From Stappia indica (lineage in GTDB: Bacteria > Pseudomonadota > Alphaproteobacteria > Rhizobiales > Stappiaceae): DNA of 64,000 nt. The stretch's first letter is position 1. Each line of letters starts with the position of its first letter. The notes below the pieces were generated by a model. That model saw only the letters and a program-made list of their open reading frames with translations. It was not told the origin of the DNA and did no database searches. Positions 50,201 to 54,305 of the stretch are shown one piece after another. The stretch is taken from NCBI RefSeq assembly GCF_001696535.1, contig NZ_MBQE01000004.1, forward strand, positions 62,001 to 126,000. Reading direction: 5' to 3'. Both the position numbers and the translations under genes were made by a program.

Positions 50201-52971
50201 CTGCAACTCAAGCCGCCGCGCCCGCCGTGACGCCTGCGACCGTGGCCGTTGCGCCAGCCGCCGCCGTCGCCATTACACCCGCTCCGAAGGCCGACGAGCC
50301 GCCCGCCGTCGCGATCATCGGCGCCTCCGGGATCTTCCCCAAAGCCGGCGATCTCGACGCATTCTGGCGCAATATCCGTCAGGGTCGCGACTGCATCGAG
50401 GAGGTGCCGGCCTCCCGCTGGGATGTCGCACGCTTCTATCATCCCGATCCGGCGCATCCCGGCTCGTCCTACTGCAAGTGGATGGGTGCGCTCGATGGTG
50501 TCGACCAGTTCGATGCCGGTTTCTTCGGCATCACCCCGCGCGAAGCGGAGCTGATGGACCCGCAGCAGCGGCTGTTCCTGCAGGTCGCCTGGCACGCGAT
50601 CGAGGATGCCGCCATCGATCCGCAGTCGCTGGCGGGCCGAAACTGCGGCATCTATGTCTCTTCCGGCCCGAGCGGCTACGAGGACCTGATCGAGGAGCGC
50701 AACGCCTACAGCCTGCTCGGCAGCTCCGGCTCGATCCTTGCCGCGCGCATGTCCTACATGCTGGATCTGCGCGGCCCGAGCCTGTCCATCGACACGGCCT
50801 GCTCCAGCTCGCTGGTGGCGATTGCCGAGGCCTGCGAGAGCCTGACCGCCGGCACCTGCGACATGGCGCTGGCGGGCGGGGCCTGCATTCTCGTCGGCCC
50901 GAAGATGTTCATCGACACGTCCAAGGTCTCGATGCTGTCGAAGGACGGGCGCTGCTTCACCTTCGATGCGCGCGCCAACGGCTTCGTGCCGGGCGAGGGC
51001 GTCGGCGCCGTACTGCTGAAGCGGCTGGATGACGCCTTGCGCGACGGCGATCCCATTCGTGCCGTCCTTCGCGGCTGGGGCACCAACCAGGACGGCCGCA
51101 CCAACGGCATCACCGCGCCCAACCCGCAGGCCCAGACCGCGCTGATGCGCTCGGTGCAGGCTCGCTTCGGCATCGATCCGGCGACCATCGGCCTTGTCGA
51201 ATGCCACGGCACGGGCACCCCGCTCGGCGATCCCATCGAGATCGAGGGGCTGCGAGATGCCTTCCACGGCGTCCCGGTGGACGCGGACTGCCGGATCGGT
51301 TCGGTGAAGAGCAATATCGGCCATTGTCTCGCCTCCGCCGGTGTCGCCGGTGCACTGAAGGCGATGCTCGCCTTGGAACAGGCCGAACGGCCGCCGGTGG
51401 TGAACTTCGACAGTCTGAACCCGCATATCTCGCTGAACGGCACGCCCTTCGCGCTGACCCATCAGGCCGAGCCCTGGCCGGCGAGAGGCGCCGCGCCGCG
51501 CCGGGCTGCCGTCAGTTCCTACGGCTTCAGCGGTACGAACGCGCATCTGGTGCTGGAGGAGGCGCCGGCCCAGGCGAGCCTGCCGGCGTCGTCCGGCCCG
51601 TGGCTGCTGGTCCTGTCGGCCCGCGATCGCGAGCGCTTGCAGGAGCATGCAGCAGGCCTCGAGCGCTTCGTCGCGGCACATCCAGACCTCGATCTCGGCG
51701 CGCTGGTGCACACGCTTCAGGTCGGACGGACCGCGTTCGCCAGCAGGCTGGCCGTTGCCTTCGCAAGCCGGGAAGACCTGCTGCGTGCGCTCGCCTCGGT
51801 CGCTGCGGGACGTCCGCTCGCCGGGCTGCATGTCTCCGATGGCGAGCGGGTTGCGACCGCGCCGTTCGAGACGGACGAGGATGCAATGGCGCTTGTCGCG
51901 CGCTGGCTCGCCTCCGGCGAGATGGACCGCCTGTCGCGCGTCGGCGAGCTCTGGGCCAAGGGGCTTGCCATTGATTGGTCGATCCTGCCGCCGCAAGACC
52001 GTCTCCGCCTGCCGGGTTATCCTTTCGCCCGCCAGCGCTTTTGGGTCGAGCCGAGCGAGATGGCTGTGAACGAAGCTCCGGCGACGGTCGCGCCGTCGTC
52101 GCTGCAACCGCATCCGATGCTGGACGGCGCCGCTGCGCGCGGTGAGATCGCTCGCTTCTCCGTCGCGCTCACGGGCGAGGAGCCCTCACTCACCAGCCAT
52201 CTGTCCGCTGATCGGCGACTGGTTCTCGGTCTCTTCCTGCCCGAGCTTGCGCGCGGGGCGCTGGAGCGTGCGGGTGGTCGCCCGGTTCACGGGTTGCGGC
52301 ACCTGTTGTGGGGGAGCCCGCTTGCGGTCAACGGCCATTCGCGGCAGCTGACGGTCGTGGTTGGCGACGACGGGCAGGGGCTTCTGTATCGTGTCGTGGC
52401 GGACGGTGAGGAGGCCGAGCCCTGGCATTTCGGCGCCGCTGCCGCAGAAGATCAGCTTCCGCGAAGGCCCGGCCGGATGGAGCCGCTCGCGCCAGGTTCC
52501 GGCACCGACCTTGGCGAGGCCTATCGGGCCTTCGCGGAGCGCTGCGCCATCCATTCGGGACCGGCAGCGCCCGAGGCCGCGAGTGTCGGCAGGGTGAGCC
52601 TTGTCGGGGATCGCCTCGTCGCCGAGCTTCGGCGTCCGCGCGGCGAGGCGGGCTTGGCCGGTGGCATGCTGTTCGATCCGGCATGGCTGGATGCGGCCTG
52701 GCGTCTGCTCGCCTTCCGCCTCGGTGGGCATCTGTCGGCGCCGGCGACCGCCGGTGCGCTCAAGCCGCCCGTTGCCATCGAGAGCATGGCCGCATGGGCG
52801 AGCGCCGGCGAGCGGGCCGTGCTTCACGTGGAGGGCGGCAACGGCCTTCCGCTGGTTCTTTCGCTTTACGATGAACAGGGCAATGCGTGCATGGTGCTGC
52901 GGGACGTGCGGCTGGGGTCGATGGAAACCGGCGGCAGCAGGATCGGTCTTGCCGGGGAGAGCGTGCGATGA
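32290..52971 (+). CDS. Trans-AT polyketide synthase PKS1, modules 1-6
   Basis: This 6893-residue multienzyme has no loading domain and no integrated AT. The order is KS1-DH-KR-ACP, KS2-B-ACP, KS3-KR-ACP, KS4-(pseudo-ACP)-MT-ACP, KS5-ECH*-ECH-ACP-ACP, KS6-DH-like (asterisk: degenerate). KS nucleophiles are Cys177, 1633, 2639, 3652, 4809 and 6171, all with intact His motifs. ACP serines are 1371, 2392, 3394, 4569, 5822 and 5927. The start is the ATG overlapping the AT-ER stop; the frame runs 55 codons further left over that gene. The protein ends after the DH-like domain without an ACP, so module 6 is completed by PKS2. It starts on malonamyl-ACP and builds a glutarimide-headed chain. No frameshift is seen. 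Confidence 0.95.
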   Translation: MSREGGKEPVAIIGVGLRLPGADRLATFGAHLAAGRSLISQVPANRWNAEELLGDPARGNRTSSIWGGFVEDADCFDASFFGISPREAAWMDPQQRFALEMAWHAIEDAGYRASDLAGTRTGVYMGVCHWDYAELLEKHLPHVDAYLPTGIAFSIIANRVSHFLDLQGPSITNDTACAASMTSVYEAVRALQGGECDMALAGGVNLIWSPNHFVAFSKAGMLSKTGRSNAFDDAADGYVRGEGGAVLLLKPLEQALADGDPIHAVIRGIGINHGGRTNSLTVTNPRAQAALIKAVHREAGIAPDSVSYVEAHGPGTPLGDPIEISGLKEAFADLHAEAGTAPREASCGIGSVKTNIGHLEGAAGVAGIVKVLIALAREELPGNVGFTAQNRLVDLAGTPFRIQKEASPWPRTEGAPRRACVSSFGFGGSNAHVLIEEAPKVPAAPLAGEAEVHLVPLSAADEERLQALLGELLATVEAADAPALADLAHTLRIGRAPLEVRTAFLVRDRQELAQALHARLGGTDHPAVVDVSAGATGEPLRDLALRFVSGEEVDWLAAGLPKGRRVRAPLYPFARERHWMDESLGVKDDRPAPHPMIHRNISGFAGPVFESSLRGPELFWADHKVRGRQILPGVAALEMARAAADLAGAELGSTFALEDVVWSRPIAARETPVTVETHLTRQADRCIGFTIRTAGGEGHNVRGTISTSLEAAPSAPVLSQLQGELREDVPVALCYERLRASGVDHGPAFRAMARVTRGSGRVLAQLKLPRRLHPTLAALPLHPVMLDAAIQAWIALDEAGPNGAAVPFACRWVVVHGTCEPLMWALVAERGTPSATAAVRHLDIHMLDRDGNPRVSFEDLALRIVASDETTVEAAGGETADDLPLVLAESRWRPAPAGTGRAGERDVSVLLAGFDEANLSNNFVRNLSEACGQSVSVLADVPSGAPAAAAAGLFDALHARIVGAMRDKPRHPRHFLVLAPESLSQSVTAPLAALLRTAATENPKISGALVRVEGSVEVGRLSGILRQEVLAADTFTELRYRADGAREALRIDPVDLPAGRGEMKLDPDGAYWITGGAGGLGLILAGWLAARGARKIVLSGRSVQDDSRFEALRESGASVTYAACDMGDAAAVDALAQRIAREIGPLKGVIHAAGLLDDGYILTQAGRDFAPVFAPKLAGTLNLDRATRAAPLDFLVLFSSVAARFGNAGQAAYAGANGFLDGFAAERAAMVARGERQGRTLAVAWPLWAEGGMSVDMPTLEAMERRFGTVPLPSEAGLAALERLLVAGQEPCATVLYGDTARIGAFLSAREGVVEKQDAPAPSDAPQAAGDDAALARQGALFVRDILADVLELDPSRIRLNRKLEEYGLDSISIVETTNRLEERLGSLSKTLFFEYVDLEGVAGHLVENHRDALAAALAEEGLGEAASPPVTPVEAPAEAIPARSDPGPSVSQPDVGTDAHAIAIVGLSLHVSGAATQDEFWEMLAGGIHGFRPYPQERWDHAALLHPERDVLGKTVVRTGCFLDDIDRFDPRYFRISQTEAELMSPEVRLFLQASVEAFENAGYSRETLQRRHGGDVAVIVGSMTNEYDLYGFQNMLMRGSPASGSYTGTVPNMVSYYYGFTGPSYFLDTMCSAASTCVHEAVHMLRSGRCEMALAGGVSLLLHPQKLIATSQEHFTTKSADVIRGYGVGAEGTILGEGVGALVLKRLCDAERDGDHIHGVIIGTGISNAGVRNGFTVPNPHQQAVAIERALDDAGITADTVSYIEGHGSGTALGDPIEVKALTQAFRKHTDAVGACPIGTVKSNVGHLLGASGLAGIAKVVAQLGKGMLAPSLHAETLNPDIPFASSPFRVQRELAPWQRSVGRDGRELPRRAGVTSIGAGGMNSHILIEEYRPQPRQARAAGPELLVFSAMNRDRLVALVRRHLDWLERHPDADLSDIAFTLQVGRTELPCRLALAASDPADARQRLADFTEAPDADGRWHHVRSILDVDPPEETERLAAAVAARDLEQLADAWTHGAAIDWFALWRDRAPRRVPLPTYPFEKVRCWYPEQPDAPSVVNPLGSRLKLHPFIGRNVSTLSGLRYETDIHLGELLDYVQTRGRQQTVLPMVAVETVAALARIAGLAGPMSVEDLQVLGLPDWPAVKTLTLTLEPAGDGFLARVVARDGEASETPWLQARVAMGTAPDGQVDLDALKAASPEVLDHARIYGDLARAGLGFGPYLEGIASAFRLADGGLLCELREEGPQQDWFRKNLVLSSIALGAAWQALELLVSGGEPLALAGVTRTDVSGGDVAAVLCQPGSDGAFDLSFLDRRGRILARCAGVAVVPVARFVAAASSPAPEPVTTVAGEAGKTADWAAQELRRIAAGILKFNPDDLGLRDPFHDLGFDSISLTRYAGEIGSAFGIELSPAIFFECEHVEALAEHLVRRHQIAPPVESVPAAAARRAAPMAAAPVPTISQPVAGAAHTCGDDRIAIVGMAGSFPGSPDIESFFDNLLAGRDLTRDLPLQRYGEAYRTRVAAASFPRRGGFLSDIDRFDAAAFRISPAEAERMDPQQRLLLETAWHAVENAGVEPSDLPKATGVFVGVTSLDYAALLAAHRVAADGHVATGNSLAMVANRVSHAFDLSGPSEAIDTACSSSLVALLRAAQALKDGRCETALVGGVNLCLAAEGFEGPHNAGMLSPDGRCKSFGAGADGYARGEGVAVLVLKRLKDAERDGDRILGTIIGGAQNHGGRAGALTAPNAKAQAALVEEAMAGIDPATIGYIEAHGTGTHLGDPVEVNGLKRAFAALTGRESVAEPHIGLGTVKSSIGHLEAAAGLAGVVKVLMAMQRGELPPTLHCDEINPHVNLAGSPFRLVRSREAWPRPVDASGAPLPRRAGVSSFGFGGTNAHVVLEDYTGEHPPQRRPLPPRRFAATRYWIPGVSPADETLVFVPNWREREVSAGGFAGRRIVVACDVPVEARPGCELVSLALGRGAVAARYGRAAAHLLGVLRDLVKRPGEDKVLVQLALSPAREGALLAGLGAMLDTAGIEDPRILGQVIELPEGLAPDHAARLLASEAGTGAGTRIRYSNGQRLERTWREVPAGGASFQWRPRGVVLVTGGMGRLGRLVAHDIAQTAKGAVLVLTGSRPLDDAREAFLDELRALGAVAGYRQVDMGDAEAVAGLVAHVIEVHGTLNAVVHCAGTLRDAHLAWKRETDLAEVLAPKVTGALALREACSGLDLDAFVLFSSLAGAFGNAGQADYAAANGFLDALAEHSGGRIASIGWPLWQGGGMEAGEEVQAALFGRIGQRPLEAGAGFAAMHAILGAGHAQAAVIAGDAARARRFFSRQDASEVVTSEPQATTDRRAVPSELLSRTTARLGALFATISGHPAGRIDPQAPLEDYGIDSLMITRLNSELAGIFEALPKTLFFQYRTLAAIAGWLAERQPDACRRWTGLSDVAVSAPAFVAPAQASAAPSRNVPMDRAEPIAVIGLSGRYPGADTLDAFWENLRSGRDMVGEIPAERWGLEGFFEPDADEAVASQRSYSRWGAFLQDFAGFDPLFFRISPRDAAAMDPQERLFLMSAWEACEDAGYTRARLKAVAGGREGADVGVFAGVTKTGYALHGPFRGEGGAMVRPSTSFASVANRVSHALDLAGPSLPVDTMCSSSLTAIHEACEQLRVGNCAMALAGGVNLYLHPSNYAELCASHMLSPSGRCHSFGAAADGFVPGEGVGCVLLKPLSRALADGDRIHAVIRGSAINHGGRANGYTVPSPAAQRDVVRAALEQAGLSARDVSYIEAHGTGTVLGDPIEVDGLTQAFAPDTADTGFCALGSVKSAIGHLEAAAGIAGLTKVILQMRHGMLAPTLHAETVNPNLDLAATPFALQRQAAEWRADGPRIAGISSFGAGGANAHVIVEEWRESHGSAAPAPAPQAIVLSARTPEQLRAQAENLLVALRSGIATGTPVSLQAVAAGIAEDLAAVLGVEVADIDPGESFDALGLERPELLALRRRLEERLPAARLPLLDRFANIETLAETVAAQGLSAEKSAALPLEAVAYTLQVGREAFAHRLGIEAASIDDLAARLGDWLSGKAGAGIHAGEAKAADGLLATLRGDGVLQELAERAWQEGRLDKLLALWAEGIDIDWARLPRGTRPAIVSLPTYPFARDRYWLPQTEAPASGELEQAITAAQGDEQMEAEQDRLDRLVASVLAAQLARVPEGAVTQDLRRWYRAARDLLAQTGSEALSEDDAWARWHASRGAGGLAAQMRLAEASLATLPEILTGACKATDVLFPQGSLELVEAVYKQNAVAARFSEALAQTAAKQVGASRPDRPLRILEIGAGTGGTSEPVFAALAPLAGRIAEYCYTDVSRAFLIHAERSYAGRVPGLRTALLDIEKPLAGQAVEPGRYDLVIAANVLHATADIVRTLKSVRETMAPGGVLLVNETSRATLFTHVTFGLLEGWWRFTDGERRIPGTPSLAPESWAKALREAGFDWIAGSGKAERRLGQQLFAARAIGASASAAAPAEKPLAEPVAVSRPQEAASDVRQDLRGLLRGLVATTLNVAPESIDVTRSFADYGLDSILGAEFAHRLRKALGIPFDQTRLFDFASVGQLEAFLRREHADAVAALNSTDAVPATPLAARAPAPAPVLARSAESPAEPIAIIGVSGRFAGSQTVEEFWQHLMAGDDLVGPVTRFDLVPHYRDVPEGSYGRHGSFIEDVDRFDAMFFGISGLEATWMDPQQRLFLEEAWKTLEHAGHAGSDIVGSRCGVFVGCAHGDYQELFREQPPGQAFWGNTTSLIPSRLSYWLDLKGPAIAVDTACSSSLVAVHMACRSLREGECDMALAGGVFVQSSPRFFLYANQANMLSPSGRCAPFGAGADGIVPGEAVAAVLLKPLSKALADGDTVHGVILGSGTNQDGTTNGITAPSALSQERLMREVYERFGIDPESIAVVEAHGTGTPLGDPIEHAALARVHGGEQAGGKLLGSVKSNIGHATTAAGIAGLIKAVWSLKHAMVPPVLHFGGGNPSIDFSQSPFRVNGEPLAFPTKDGAPRRVAVSSFGFGGTNAHAVLQEAPAQPPAASSLPSFLFVFSARNEALLRQLAERMAAHLETAGDSEAADIAHTLLVGRRPMAERLAIVAGGTRDLVAKLKVWARGENADGIHRASASPSDESGNAALAADCRRIVEALTASQGADPQAWDEGLQQLAGAWVQGAEIEGTGLFGSGRRRVPLPASPLAGKSYWVTEKQKDVALQPVPRAAASEVSRTEQRSAPVAPAEPAMPLRLADPAALAGPYEAMSGRKPSVRLAPLEAMAGPAVAQHPQETGGVRLAGDQDGVRRLELTGRWGEATRRDIERVLREAEEDEALRAVIVQGGEAWSASSATAGDTLSTALLDCPLPVVAVIDAPATGDGAASALLADFVVRAEDAPLSSLPPLPSGLPWQLAARRVETGMETVAADRAEAAAAELAASIAGAPREALVLLKAHMRKAMPQLVGAGLMGSPKRGRLQQLRLEAGTSSPPAMSSRRVPLATSVMKLEAFPDGVVLLRMLERAGRNTFTTGFMDGIEEAFAAIATMPEAKVVVLTGHDGYFACGGTSEGLTELQAGEARFTDRRIYSLPLACPLPVIAAMQGHGIGAGWSLGLYCDEAIFATEGLYHSNYLWYGFTPGAGATLIFPHRLGDDLGREVLFSAREYRGRELAGRAPHLDVLPAARVLDEALARAHALARRPKADLIAAKADGAATVARHLDEVLRREFAMHETTFIGSDRVRARIAEKFGEALPAPGRQPAPPSAGRADLRPNTRERLVASLAEDLMIDVVEIRDDAGFLELGLDSILAVTWIRKLNALFGIELPATVVYAHPTVGALATHVAGLVPLQASPQAVPEPAAPVAQAAPVANGAATHNAEIRKRLVASLAEDLMIDVGEIRDDAGFLELGLDSILAVTWIRKLNALFGIELPATVVYAHPTVGALAAHVAGLVPVKTATQAAAPAVTPATVAVAPAAAVAITPAPKADEPPAVAIIGASGIFPKAGDLDAFWRNIRQGRDCIEEVPASRWDVARFYHPDPAHPGSSYCKWMGALDGVDQFDAGFFGITPREAELMDPQQRLFLQVAWHAIEDAAIDPQSLAGRNCGIYVSSGPSGYEDLIEERNAYSLLGSSGSILAARMSYMLDLRGPSLSIDTACSSSLVAIAEACESLTAGTCDMALAGGACILVGPKMFIDTSKVSMLSKDGRCFTFDARANGFVPGEGVGAVLLKRLDDALRDGDPIRAVLRGWGTNQDGRTNGITAPNPQAQTALMRSVQARFGIDPATIGLVECHGTGTPLGDPIEIEGLRDAFHGVPVDADCRIGSVKSNIGHCLASAGVAGALKAMLALEQAERPPVVNFDSLNPHISLNGTPFALTHQAEPWPARGAAPRRAAVSSYGFSGTNAHLVLEEAPAQASLPASSGPWLLVLSARDRERLQEHAAGLERFVAAHPDLDLGALVHTLQVGRTAFASRLAVAFASREDLLRALASVAAGRPLAGLHVSDGERVATAPFETDEDAMALVARWLASGEMDRLSRVGELWAKGLAIDWSILPPQDRLRLPGYPFARQRFWVEPSEMAVNEAPATVAPSSLQPHPMLDGAAARGEIARFSVALTGEEPSLTSHLSADRRLVLGLFLPELARGALERAGGRPVHGLRHLLWGSPLAVNGHSRQLTVVVGDDGQGLLYRVVADGEEAEPWHFGAAAAEDQLPRRPGRMEPLAPGSGTDLGEAYRAFAERCAIHSGPAAPEAASVGRVSLVGDRLVAELRRPRGEAGLAGGMLFDPAWLDAAWRLLAFRLGGHLSAPATAGALKPPVAIESMAAWASAGERAVLHVEGGNGLPLVLSLYDEQGNACMVLRDVRLGSMETGGSRIGLAGESVR
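32308..36540 (+). other. PKS1 module 1: KS-DH-KR-ACP
   Basis: KS1 has Cys177 in DTACAAS and HGPGT instead of HGTGT. DH has His623 (DHKVRGRQILPG) and the LDAAIQ motif. KR has GGAGGLG, Tyr1213 and an LDD motif, suggesting a D-configured alcohol. ACP has Ser1371. The expected product is an alpha,beta-unsaturated thioester from malonamyl plus malonyl. The missing loading domain agrees with a starter delivered by the free ACP. Confidence 0.9.
36670..39590 (+). other. PKS1 module 2: branching module KS-B-ACP
   Basis: KS2 has Cys1633 in DTMCSAAS and YIEGHGSGT. The next domain (about residues 2065-2335) has a DH-like double-hotdog outline but lacks the catalytic HxxxGxxxxP: the matching stretch reads DYVQTRGRQQTVLP. 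No KR follows, and ACP Ser2392 does. KS-B-ACP is the known layout for Michael-type beta-branching in rhizoxin- and glutarimide-type synthases. Confidence 0.85.
39712..42600 (+). other. PKS1 module 3: KS-KR-ACP
   Basis: KS3 has Cys2639. The KS C-terminal linker is shortened (ends near RFAATRYW). KR has GGMGRLG and Tyr3248 with an LRD motif in place of LDD. ACP has Ser3394. The expected product is a beta-hydroxy thioester next to the glutarimide-bearing CH2. Confidence 0.88.
42709..46130 (+). other. PKS1 module 4: KS-(pseudo-ACP)-MT-ACP
   Basis: KS4 has Cys3652. A carrier-like insert interrupts the linker after it. The C-methyltransferase (about residues 4180-4500) has the SAM motif ILEIGAGTGG and LLEGWWRFTDGE. 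ACP has Ser4569. There is no KR or DH, so an alpha-methyl beta-keto thioester is expected unless a trans enzyme acts. Confidence 0.88.
44140..44370 (+). other. Pseudo-ACP inserted in the KS4 linker
   Basis: Residues about 3951-4027 of PKS1 fit an ACP outline: a helix IAEDLAAVLGV, then FDALGLERPELLALRRRLEE and an IETLAETV helix. The invariant Asp-Ser is Glu3988-Arg3989, so it cannot be pantetheinylated. It splits the usual post-KS linker: the segment before it (ARTPEQLRAQAENLL) and the one after (YTLQVGREAF) are normally contiguous. Confidence 0.7.
46225..50190 (+). other. PKS1 module 5: KS-ECH*-ECH-ACP-ACP (beta-branching)
   Basis: KS5 has Cys4809. The first crotonase-like region (about residues 5308-5500) is eroded and lacks clear oxyanion-hole glycines. 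The second (about 5516-5770) is complete, with ACGGTSEG and MQGHGIGAGWSLGLYCDEA, and should be the ECH2 decarboxylase. Two ACPs (Ser5822, Ser5927) carry DSILAVTW, the Trp flag of ACPs served by HMGS cassettes. An exomethylene or beta-methyl branch is expected. Confidence 0.88.
49666..50193 (+). repeat. Direct repeat encoding two nearly identical ACPs
   Basis: Units 49666-49878 and 49981-50193 (213 bp each, 315 bp apart) encode 71 residues that differ at only two positions (Val/Gly and Thr/Ala). The DNA differs mostly at synonymous sites. This points to recent duplication or gene conversion that keeps the two ACPs alike. Confidence 0.9.
50299..52960 (+). other. PKS1 module 6 (first part): KS and degenerate DH-like domain
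   Basis: KS6 has Cys6171. The C-terminal domain (about residues 6604-6890) resembles a DH, but the first motif reads SHLSADRRLVLGL (Gly and Pro lost) and the second LDAAWRL (Gln lost). It should not dehydrate. The protein ends here, and the ACP is on PKS2 with the flavin monooxygenase gene between. Confidence 0.8.
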
Positions 52972-54305
52972 TGGACAAGATCGCGATCATCGGCGGCGGC
53001 CCGACCGGTATCGGCGTCGCGCGCGAGCTGATCGAGGACGGGTTCGCGGTCGACCTCTACGAGGCCGAAGCGGATCTCGGCGGGGTGTGGAATGCCGAGG
53101 CCCCTTGTGGGCGCGCCTATGCCTCGCTTCACCTGATCTCGCCGAAGTTCAACACCCAGGTGCCGGATTTTCCGATGCCTGAGGACTATCCGCCCTATCC
53201 CAACCATCGCCAGATGCTGGCCTATATCCGCGACTATGCCCGTGCGCATGGCATCTACGACCGTGCCCGTTTCAACGCGGCGGTCGAGCGGTTGGAGCCG
53301 GTAGCGGGCGGCTGGACGCTTCGCTCGGCTGCCGGGCATTTCGAAACCTATCGTCTGGTTGTGGTCTGCAACGGGCTGCAGCGGGTGCCGCGCCTGCCCG
53401 ATACGAGCGAGCTCGGGACCTTCGCCGGCACTGTCCTGCATGCGCGCGACTACAAGAGCGCCGAGCAGCTCAAGGGGCAGCGCGTGCTGGTCGTCGGTGG
53501 CGGCAATTCCGGCTGCGACATCGCCGTCGATGCGGTGCGGACGGCTGCTTGCGTGCATCACAGCACCCGCCGCGGCTACTACTACCAGCCCAAGTTCATC
53601 AGCGGAAAGCCGACCCCGCAATGGATGATGGAGCTCGGCAACAAGTTCGCCACCCGCGAGGAGACGCTGGCCTATATCGAGGAGGTGTTCCGCTTCGCCG
53701 GCTATGACGGAGCCGACTACGGATTGCCGCGCCCGGACTATCCGCTCGACGCGGCCCATCCGGTGATGAACTCGCTGATCCTCTATCACATCGGCCATGG
53801 CGACATCGTGCCGAAGGGCGACATCGCCTCGCTCGACGGCAACACGGTTGCCTTTGCCGATGGCAGCTCGGGCGAGTTCGACACGATCCTTTTCGCCACC
53901 GGCTACAGCCGCGATTTTCCCTTCCTCGACCGCGACCTGCTGGAGTGGAAGGGTGAGATCCCGGACCTCTTCCTGCATTCCACCCCGCGCAACCATGACA
54001 CCCTGCTGTTCATGGGCTTCATCAATGCTGCGGGCGGTCTCGGCGACGGACTGAAGACGCAAGGGCTCTTCGCGCGCAACTATGCCCGGGCCCTCTTCGC
54101 GCGCAGCGCCGGGCTCCAGCGCTTCCTGGCGGCGAAGAAGACCGACCGGCCGGATCTCGGGCAGGGCTATTTCATCGACAGCTACCGTCACCAGTGGGAG
54201 GCGGATCTGTGGAAGCTGCTGTCCCACATGCGCCGCTATCGCGACATGCTGGCGGAAGGGGATCCGGCAACGGGTCATGAGCTGACGGAGATGCCAGCCC
54301 GATGA
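52968..54305 (+). CDS. Flavin monooxygenase for oxygen insertion (Baeyer-Villiger type)
   Basis: This 445-residue class B flavoprotein has the FAD motif GGGPTGIG (9-16), the NADPH motif GGGNSGCD (near 177) and the fingerprint FAGTVLHARDY (FxGxxxHxxxY). It lies exactly between the ACP-less end of PKS1 and the ACP at the front of PKS2, with ATGA overlaps on both sides. That position matches the oxygen-insertion modules of oocydin-type trans-AT systems, where such an enzyme turns an ACP-bound beta-keto thioester into a malonyl-type ester. A second ATG follows the first directly, so the true start may be 52971. Simple hydroxylation is the alternative. Confidence 0.88.
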   Translation: MMDKIAIIGGGPTGIGVARELIEDGFAVDLYEAEADLGGVWNAEAPCGRAYASLHLISPKFNTQVPDFPMPEDYPPYPNHRQMLAYIRDYARAHGIYDRARFNAAVERLEPVAGGWTLRSAAGHFETYRLVVVCNGLQRVPRLPDTSELGTFAGTVLHARDYKSAEQLKGQRVLVVGGGNSGCDIAVDAVRTAACVHHSTRRGYYYQPKFISGKPTPQWMMELGNKFATREETLAYIEEVFRFAGYDGADYGLPRPDYPLDAAHPVMNSLILYHIGHGDIVPKGDIASLDGNTVAFADGSSGEFDTILFATGYSRDFPFLDRDLLEWKGEIPDLFLHSTPRNHDTLLFMGFINAAGGLGDGLKTQGLFARNYARALFARSAGLQRFLAAKKTDRPDLGQGYFIDSYRHQWEADLWKLLSHMRRYRDMLAEGDPATGHELTEMPAR